Below, piece after piece: positions 6,991-10,844 of a DNA stretch of 10,844 bases. The notes beneath the pieces were generated by a model, which saw nothing but the letters and a program-made list of their open reading frames with translations, ran no database searches and had not been told where the DNA came from. The DNA lies in contig CBFDCQ010000099.1 in NCBI GenBank assembly GCA_965603355.1, forward strand, positions 1 to 10,844. The letters run 5' to 3'. Position 1 is the stretch's first letter, and every line of letters begins with the position of its first letter. This stretch comes from CBFDCQ01 sp965603355 (GTDB taxonomy: Bacteria > Hydrogenedentota > CAZGCA01 > CBFDCQ01). The translations under genes were made by a program, and so were the position numbers.

Positions 6991-7884
6991 TCAGCCGACC
7001 TCACCCTTTTCCTCGTACAGATGGACATCGCGCTGCGGGAACGGAATCGAGATGCCTTCGGCGTCAAATCGCTTCTTGAGGTTCTCCAGCGTGTCGAAGT
7101 AGACGTCCCAGTAATCGGCGGTATTGACCCATGGCCGAACGGCGAAGTTCACGCTGCTGTCTCCCAGCTCGAGGACCGCGATTGTGGGTTCCGGCTCTTT
7201 GAGGATTCGCTCGTCCGCCGCAAGCACGCTCTTAGTCACCTGTCTGACCTTGTCCAGATCGTCCACGTAACTCACACCAACGACCAAATCCACACGGCGG
7301 GTCCCCGTCGCTGAGTAGTTCACGATGTTGTCACCCGTCACCTTGCCGTTGGGTATGATAACGGCCTTGTTGTCAGGCGTTAGCAGCTTCGTCGTGAAAA
7401 TGCTGACCTCCTTAACAACTCCCTTGACTCCGGCAGTCTCGACGAAATCGCCCACCTTGAGGGGCCGGAATATGATCATCAGTATGCCGGCGGCAAGGTT
7501 TGCCAGGGAGCCCTGCAAGGCAAAGCCAACCGCCAGGCCGGCGGCACCAAGGAGGGCTATCGGGCCCGTCGTCGGTACTTGGAGGACTCCAAGGGCGGCG
7601 AGAATCACAAACGTCATCACGAGGACGTAGAGAACATTCGACGTGAACAGCACGAGCGTCTCGTCCACGTTCCTTTTCAGCAGCACCTTCTTGACACCGC
7701 CGCGAACCGCCTTGGCGATCCACCGACCCACAATGAGAATGGCGACGGCAGCCAGGATTTGACCTAGCAGACTCACCCCTCTTTCCGCGATCAATGCCCG
7801 GATTCTCTCGAGGATGTTCCCCGGAGTAGCGGCGGTTGTATCCGCAGCAGCAGCAGTATCCGCGACAACGTTTTCAGTAGCCAT
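6991..7884 (-). CDS. mscS: Small-conductance mechanosensitive channel, MscS family
   Basis: The 297-residue protein is close in length to E. coli MscS (286). It opens when membrane tension rises on hypo-osmotic shock and releases solutes. TM1 lies near 37-58, TM2 near 77-101, and the pore-lining TM3 near 108-139 has the typical Gly/Ala packing and G-F-A-L-Q-G-S-L-A-N-L-A-A-G core (120-133), then F-R-P-L-K-V-G-D. The beta domain contains V-I-I-P-N-G-K (175-181), and the end has the conserved I-P-F-P-Q-R-D-V motif (280-287). The first 24 residues are an Ala/Thr-rich extension of no clear role. A GGGAG motif lies about 11 bases before the ATG. It sits between a small lipoprotein gene and a YihY gene, consistent with an envelope or osmotic cluster. 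Confidence 0.93.
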   Translation of the reverse strand: MATENVVADTAAAADTTAATPGNILERIRALIAERGVSLLGQILAAVAILIVGRWIAKAVRGGVKKVLLKRNVDETLVLFTSNVLYVLVMTFVILAALGVLQVPTTGPIALLGAAGLAVGFALQGSLANLAAGILMIIFRPLKVGDFVETAGVKGVVKEVSIFTTKLLTPDNKAVIIPNGKVTGDNIVNYSATGTRRVDLVVGVSYVDDLDKVRQVTKSVLAADERILKEPEPTIAVLELGDSSVNFAVRPWVNTADYWDVYFDTLENLKKRFDAEGISIPFPQRDVHLYEEKGEVG

Positions 7885-7939
7885 AGTATTCGTACTCCCT
7901 GATTACATTTGCCTCTTTACTCTGCAAAAAGATGCACGG

Positions 7940-7968
7940 CGCGGTCAGGCCGCGATATTAGATCGCGG
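7940..7968. promoter_or_regulatory. Two overlapping, mutually exclusive hairpins upstream of the MscS gene
   Basis: CCGCGAT (7950-7956) and ATCGCGG (7962-7968) form a perfect seven-base-pair stem with a five-base loop. CGCGG (7940-7944) can instead pair with CCGCG (7950-7954) around TCAGG. The two stems share the CCGCG segment, so only one can form at a time. They lie 56 bases or more before the MscS start, in what should be its leader or the lipoprotein-MscS spacer. Confidence 0.4.
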
Positions 7969-7970
7969 GT

Positions 7971-8033
7971 GTCAGCGTTCACAAGCCAACGGACAACCCG
8001 GGCCTATACCGGTGCTGCCCCGTGAACGCTGAC
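7971..8033. repeat. Perfect 12-base inverted repeat between the lipoprotein and MscS genes
   Basis: GTCAGCGTTCAC (7971-7982) and GTGAACGCTGAC (8022-8033) are exact reverse complements separated by 39 GC-rich bases. The element begins 25 bases after the lipoprotein stop codon on the minus strand. It may be a terminator or processing stem for that transcript, or a dispersed palindromic element. No T run follows on either strand. Confidence 0.6.
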
Positions 8034-8057
8034 TGAAACCGTATCACCTGCCGACAA

Positions 8058-8300
8058 TTACACTTCGCCTTCGGAGAAATACGCGGCACCCGTGGTAAGG
8101 TCCACCGCCAAAGCCACCACTCCCGGGATAACGCCGGCCACTAGCCAGAGGCAGTCCAATATTACCACCCTACTGTCAAGCTGCCTGGACGGCGTCCCGT
8201 CCAGGCGCGCCGGATAGAGCAGTGTTCCACACCCGGACGAGGAGACTAAGATCAACCCTATCACAACAGCCGTCAACACACGGCTTCTCCATACTCTCAT
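8058..8300 (-). CDS. Small conserved-looking lipoprotein, function unknown
   Basis: The product has 80 residues from the ATG at 8298-8300. This start is chosen over a GTG at 8330 because a full ribosome binding site (AAGGAGGTG, 8305-8313) lies just before it and it places a basic M-R-V-W-R-S-R directly before the hydrophobic core. The lipobox is S-S-G-C (Cys24 from this start), weaker than L-A-G-C. The mature part reads G-T-L-L-Y-P near its start and ends with a hydrophobic V-I-P-G-V-V-A-L-A-V-D-L-T-T-G-A-A-Y-F segment (residues 57-75). That pattern, a Tyr-Pro after the lipid cysteine and an I-P-G-V-x-A-x-x-V-D-x-x-T-G-x-x-Y end, is one I have seen in short uncharacterised bacterial lipoproteins. 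Its start overlaps the stop of an upstream small ORF. Confidence 0.75.
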   Translation of the reverse strand: MRVWRSRVLTAVVIGLILVSSSGCGTLLYPARLDGTPSRQLDSRVVILDCLWLVAGVIPGVVALAVDLTTGAAYFSEGEV

Positions 8301-8446
8301 CCTGCACCTCCTTCCACTGGCCTGAGCCACTTCTTTTCCAGTCCGATCATCAGAACGTGCACCACCTTGTTTCCCGACAGTATTGTAACCACGCGGATGG
8401 TGCCCGTGTCAAGCCCTAGTTGAGCTGAATCATCCGGCTCGAACAT
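8297..8446 (-). CDS. Candidate small ORF (49 residues) translationally coupled to the lipoprotein gene
   Basis: An ATG at 8444-8446 opens a 49-codon frame ending in a TGA that shares ATGA with the lipoprotein start. The peptide begins M-F-E-P-D-D, has alternating hydrophobic stretches typical of beta strands (T-I-R-V-V-T-I-L and K-V-V-H-V-L-M-I-G-L), then E-K-K-W-L-R-P-V-E. It has no signal peptide and no family I recognise. The ATGA overlap and the placement of the lipoprotein's ribosome binding site inside its last codons support real translation. Against it, no Shine-Dalgarno sequence precedes its ATG; an in-frame TAG lies 12 codons upstream. It could be a remnant of a longer gene or a leaderless message. 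Confidence 0.45.
   Translation of the reverse strand: MFEPDDSAQLGLDTGTIRVVTILSGNKVVHVLMIGLEKKWLRPVEGGAG
8305..8313 (-). promoter_or_regulatory. Ribosome binding site that fixes the lipoprotein start
   Basis: AAGGAGGTG, nearly the full anti-Shine-Dalgarno complement, ends four bases before the ATG at 8300. It rules against the upstream GTG start at 8330, which would place this site inside the coding sequence. Confidence 0.8.
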
Positions 8447-8457
8447 CGAGAAACGTG

Positions 8458-8486
8458 TTGACAGTGGACGGCAGCAGTGCTAGCAT
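8458..8486 (+). promoter_or_regulatory. Sigma70-type promoter for the AsmA-like gene
   Basis: TTGACA (8458-8463) is a perfect -35 hexamer. A 17-base spacer leads to TAGCAT (8481-8486), a four-of-six -10 hexamer preceded by TG in the extended -10 position. Transcription would start near 8493 and leave a leader of about 107 bases before the ATG at 8600. The promoter points away from the small ORF and lipoprotein genes on the other strand. Confidence 0.7.
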
Positions 8487-8599
8487 TCTTATTGCAGAGA
8501 CAATACGTCGGGTCTCATCAACGTTCCAGTCGGGGCAATCCGGCTTTGCACGTAGGTGGTTTGGAGCTTAGGTTTGAGCAATCGAAGGAGGGTAGTGTC

Positions 8600-9388
8600 A
8601 TGAAGAAGGCTCTAAAGATAATACTTATTGCCGTGCCGGTGCTGATCATCGTTGTCCTTCTGGTAGTACTAGGGTCTTTGAATCGCATCGTCAAGGCCGG
8701 CGTCGAGACTATTGGCCCGAAAGTCACGGGGACCACAGTCACGCTCAATTCGGTCAAGATCTCCCCCTTCTCGGGACAGGGCGCTCTCGGAGGGTTGCTC
8801 GTCGGCAATCCCGCAGGTTTCAAGACGGACAGCGCGTTCGAGCTCGGACAGATTCGCGTCAATATCGACGTGAAATCGGTGAAGTCCGATAAGATCGTCA
8901 TCGAGGAGATATTCATCGACGGGCCGAAAATCACATTTGAAGGCGACCTCAGAGGTAGCAACATCGCCAAGATACGCGAGAACATCGCCGCCTTTTCCGG
9001 AGGCGGAGCGCCCGCAGAGGAGGCCGCGCCGGCGCCCGAGACTGACAAGAAGCCCGGTAAGAAAGTGCAGATCGACCGGTTCGTCCTGAAGAACGGCGAA
9101 ATTCAGCTTGCGGCGACTCTGGCGGGAGGTGAACTTGTCACTGTCCCGCTTCCCGACATAGAACTGAGGGATATCGGCAAGGACTCCGGCGGCGCTACGG
9201 TGGAGAAGGTCGTTAACCAGGTGTTCCCGGCAATATACAAGGCGATCACCGAGGCCGTCCTCTCCTCGGACACGCTTCTCAAGGAAGGGGCAAAAGCCCT
9301 GGAGGACGCAGCGAAAAAGGCCGGTGAAGAGGCACAGGAAGAGGCATCAAAGGTCATAGAGGGAGTCAAGGGCATCTTTGACAGGTAA
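8600..9388 (+). CDS. AsmA-like single-pass membrane protein
   Basis: The protein has 262 residues from the ATG at 8600, preceded by GAAGGAGGG; a longer frame open from 8477 is rejected because it would put this site and the membrane anchor inside the protein. Residues 1-5 are basic and 6-26 form one transmembrane segment. The exported part has the AsmA-type N-terminal pattern: V-T-G-T-x-V-T-L-N-S-V-x-I-S-P-F-S-G-x-G (42-61), G-L-L-V-G-N-P-x-G-F (65-74), and I-D-G-P-K-I-T-F-E (106-114). An Ala/Glu/Pro-rich linker (136-153) precedes V-Q-I-D-R-F-V-L-K-N-G. The end (222-258) is a charged amphipathic helix. AsmA-like proteins act in envelope lipid traffic; this short form is uncharacterised. Confidence 0.75.
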   Translation: MKKALKIILIAVPVLIIVVLLVVLGSLNRIVKAGVETIGPKVTGTTVTLNSVKISPFSGQGALGGLLVGNPAGFKTDSAFELGQIRVNIDVKSVKSDKIVIEEIFIDGPKITFEGDLRGSNIAKIRENIAAFSGGGAPAEEAAPAPETDKKPGKKVQIDRFVLKNGEIQLAATLAGGELVTVPLPDIELRDIGKDSGGATVEKVVNQVFPAIYKAITEAVLSSDTLLKEGAKALEDAAKKAGEEAQEEASKVIEGVKGIFDR

Positions 9389-9401
9389 AGCGCACGAAGA
9401 G

Positions 9402-9471
9402 GGTACGCAACGAGCAGCAGTCGGAGCCGGGTTGTCGGCCGCTCCTGACGCTGTGTCACTCGTTGCGTGCC
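9402..9471 (+). terminator. Stem-loop between the AsmA-like and desaturase genes
   Basis: GGTACGCAACGAG (9402-9414) pairs with CTCGTTGCGTGCC (9459-9471) over 13 positions, one a G-U pair. A second stem, GGAGC (9423-9427) with GCTCC (9441-9445), nests inside. It starts 13 bases after the AsmA-like stop codon. It lacks a strong T run (only scattered T's near 9480-9500), so it is a structured 3' end, terminator or attenuator rather than a textbook terminator. Confidence 0.5.
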
Positions 9472-9541
9472 AGGATGCGTTGTTCCATTTATTCCGAGTT
9501 TGCTAGGTGAGGCTGCGAATGCCGGCCAGGAGGCAAGGACC

Positions 9542-10844
9542 ATGGACAACAAACATGTCGTTATCGTGGGGGCTGGACCGGGCGGGTTGACAAGCGCCAT
9601 GATTTTGGCGCACAGGGGCTTCAAGGTCACTGTTTTCGAGAAGGCCGAGCAGGTGGGCGGGAGAAATGCCGCGATCAAGCTAGGGGACTATACGTTCGAT
9701 ACGGGTCCTACCTTTCTGGTCATGCCCTTTATTTTAGAGGAGATGTTTCAAGCCTCTGGCAGGAACATCCACGATTACCTCAAATTCAAGACGCTCGATC
9801 CTCTGTACCGGCTCAAATTCGTGGATAAAGACGTGCTCATATCGCCCGACCGCAAGAAGATGGAGGAGGAAATCGAACGCAAGTTTCCCGGCGGCAGGGC
9901 GGACCTGAACGCCTTTTTCAAGAAGGAACTGATCAGGTTTGACAGGCTGTATCCTTGCCTCAGGAAGGATTACTCGAGCCTGAAATCGTTTCTCAGCATG
10001 CAGATTCTTCGCGCTGTCCCCCACATACCTTTTGGGCGCTCGATAATCCAGGAGTTGGGTAGATACTTTGACCAGGAGACTTTGAGCCTTTGTTTCTGCT
10101 TTCAATCGAAGTATATCGGCATGTCCATGTGGGAGTGCCCGGCGTTCTTCACCATTATCCCCTATGTAGAGCATGCCTACGGAATTGACCACGCCACAGG
10201 CGGATTGCATCAGATATCCCTGGCCATGGCCAAGGTGGTCCAGGAGGAAGGAGGAGAGGTTCGCACCGCCACCCCCGTTAAGAGGCTGATCGTGGAAGGA
10301 AGGGCTGTTAAGGGTGTCCAGCTGGAGGACGGAGAGAAGGTATACGCGGACGATGTGGTTCTTAACGCCGATTTCTCGTACGCCATGACTAACCTCGTCG
10401 AACCGGGGGTATTGAGGAAATACTCCGGCGAGAGGCTTGAGAGAAAAGGCTATTCATGCTCGGCGTTCATGTTGTACATGGGAGTCGACAAGAAGTACGA
10501 TCTCTCGCACCACAACATAGTCTTTGCAGAAGAGTACCGTGCGAACGTAGAGGACGTATTCAAGAAGAAGGTTCTGTCCGACGACATGTCGTTTTACATA
10601 CAGAACGCATGCGTGACAGACCCGTCGCTGGCCCCGGAGGGCAAATCAACCGTATATGTGCTGGTGCCGGTGCCGAACAACAGGAGCCGGATCGACTGGG
10701 ACAACTGCAAGGAGGAGTACCGCGAGAAGGTTCTGGCTCAGATCGCCGCAAGGACGCCATTGACCGACCTGAAGGAACACATAGAGGTTGAGAAGATCAT
10801 TACGCCGACCGACTGGGAGCGGGATTACAATGTCTACATAGGGG
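9542..10844 (+). CDS. Phytoene desaturase-like FAD-dependent oxidoreductase (3' end outside window)
   Basis: The frame is open from the ATG at 9542 to the window edge, giving 434 codons of an expected 490 or so. The dinucleotide-binding fold begins at once with V-G-A-G-P-G-G (9-15), followed by F-E-K at the end of beta 2 (Glu33) and G-G-R-N (39-42). F-D-T-G-P-T-F-L-V-M-P (52-62) is typical of CrtI-type phytoene and diapophytoene desaturases, and A-T-G-G-L-H-Q-I (218-225) fits their substrate-side motif. These enzymes use FAD to dehydrogenate C30 or C40 isoprenoid chains at the membrane in carotenoid synthesis; related members are retinol saturases and ketolases, so the exact reaction is open. 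The second, C-terminal FAD motif lies beyond the edge. AGGAGG is about eight bases before the start. Confidence 0.87.
   Translation, partial: MDNKHVVIVGAGPGGLTSAMILAHRGFKVTVFEKAEQVGGRNAAIKLGDYTFDTGPTFLVMPFILEEMFQASGRNIHDYLKFKTLDPLYRLKFVDKDVLISPDRKKMEEEIERKFPGGRADLNAFFKKELIRFDRLYPCLRKDYSSLKSFLSMQILRAVPHIPFGRSIIQELGRYFDQETLSLCFCFQSKYIGMSMWECPAFFTIIPYVEHAYGIDHATGGLHQISLAMAKVVQEEGGEVRTATPVKRLIVEGRAVKGVQLEDGEKVYADDVVLNADFSYAMTNLVEPGVLRKYSGERLERKGYSCSAFMLYMGVDKKYDLSHHNIVFAEEYRANVEDVFKKKVLSDDMSFYIQNACVTDPSLAPEGKSTVYVLVPVPNNRSRIDWDNCKEEYREKVLAQIAARTPLTDLKEHIEVEKIITPTDWERDYNVYIG

Noticed and set aside
7885..7930. Possible minus-strand promoter (TTGCAG, 16 bases, TAATCA) before the MscS gene
   Set aside because: The hexamers match the consensus poorly and the AT-rich patch is short, so chance resemblance cannot be excluded.
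8301..8330. GTG start at 8330 for the small lipoprotein
   Set aside because: The strong ribosome binding site lies inside this extension, and the ATG at 8300 gives a normal short signal sequence.
8477..8599. Longer N-terminus for the AsmA-like protein, starting upstream of 8600
   Set aside because: It would begin within the promoter -10 region, contain the GAAGGAGGG site and place the membrane anchor internally.
9103..9678. 191-codon minus-strand frame spanning the end of the AsmA-like gene and the start of the desaturase
   Set aside because: It crosses two well-supported plus-strand genes and the stem-loop between them; composition is Ser/Thr/Ala-rich with no motif.
9734..10210. 158-codon minus-strand frame inside the desaturase gene
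   Set aside because: It is antisense to a continuous FAD-oxidoreductase frame and has no recognisable domain.
1..10844. CRISPR array, tRNA, rRNA, integrase or transposase genes
   Set aside because: I looked for short direct repeats with regular spacers, cloverleaf-like segments and tyrosine recombinase or transposase motifs on both strands and found none.

Overview
The window looks like chromosomal DNA from a GC-rich Gram-negative bacterium of the PVC type (Planctomycetota, Verrucomicrobiota, Lentisphaerota) or a similar lineage such as Hydrogenedentota. The main pointers are a Gfo/Idh/MocA oxidoreductase tail next to a secreted HEAT-repeat protein, a Tat-exported sulfatase, and a lipoprotein calcineurin-like phosphoesterase. 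This is inferred from gene content; there is no rRNA or other marker to confirm it. No tRNA, rRNA, CRISPR array, transposase or integrase is visible.

Layout. Bases 1-125 are the last 40 codons of a Gfo/Idh/MocA oxidoreductase, followed on the same strand by a 644-residue exported HEAT-repeat protein (189-2123). Next, on the minus strand, come a lipoprotein metallophosphoesterase (2243-3403) and a sulfatase (3610-5052). Both minus-strand genes are followed, about 25 bases after their stop codons, by an imperfect palindrome with integron attC architecture in the same orientation. The phosphoesterase gene therefore sits between two attC-like sites, as an integrated gene cassette would, and the middle of that gene is clearly more AT-rich than its neighbours.

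A 542-base gene-free stretch (5053-5594) carries a CGCAAAGACGC-type palindromic repeat and a probable terminator. Beyond it is a minus-strand envelope group: a YihY/BrkB membrane protein with a cytoplasmic C-terminal domain (5595-6923), an MscS-type mechanosensitive channel (6991-7884), a small lipoprotein (8058-8300), and a candidate 49-residue small ORF (8297-8446) whose stop overlaps the lipoprotein start as ATGA. The spacer upstream of the MscS gene is rich in inverted repeats.

Divergently on the plus strand, a near-consensus sigma70 promoter (8458-8486) precedes an AsmA-like single-pass membrane protein (8600-9388). After a stem-loop comes a phytoene-desaturase-like FAD enzyme (9542 to the window end, incomplete).

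Functionally, the left part concerns exported sugar and sulfated-compound metabolism, the centre concerns the envelope and osmotic response, and the right edge probably starts a carotenoid-type pathway. The most unusual structure is the possible cassette at 2172-3532; the coupled small ORF comes second.
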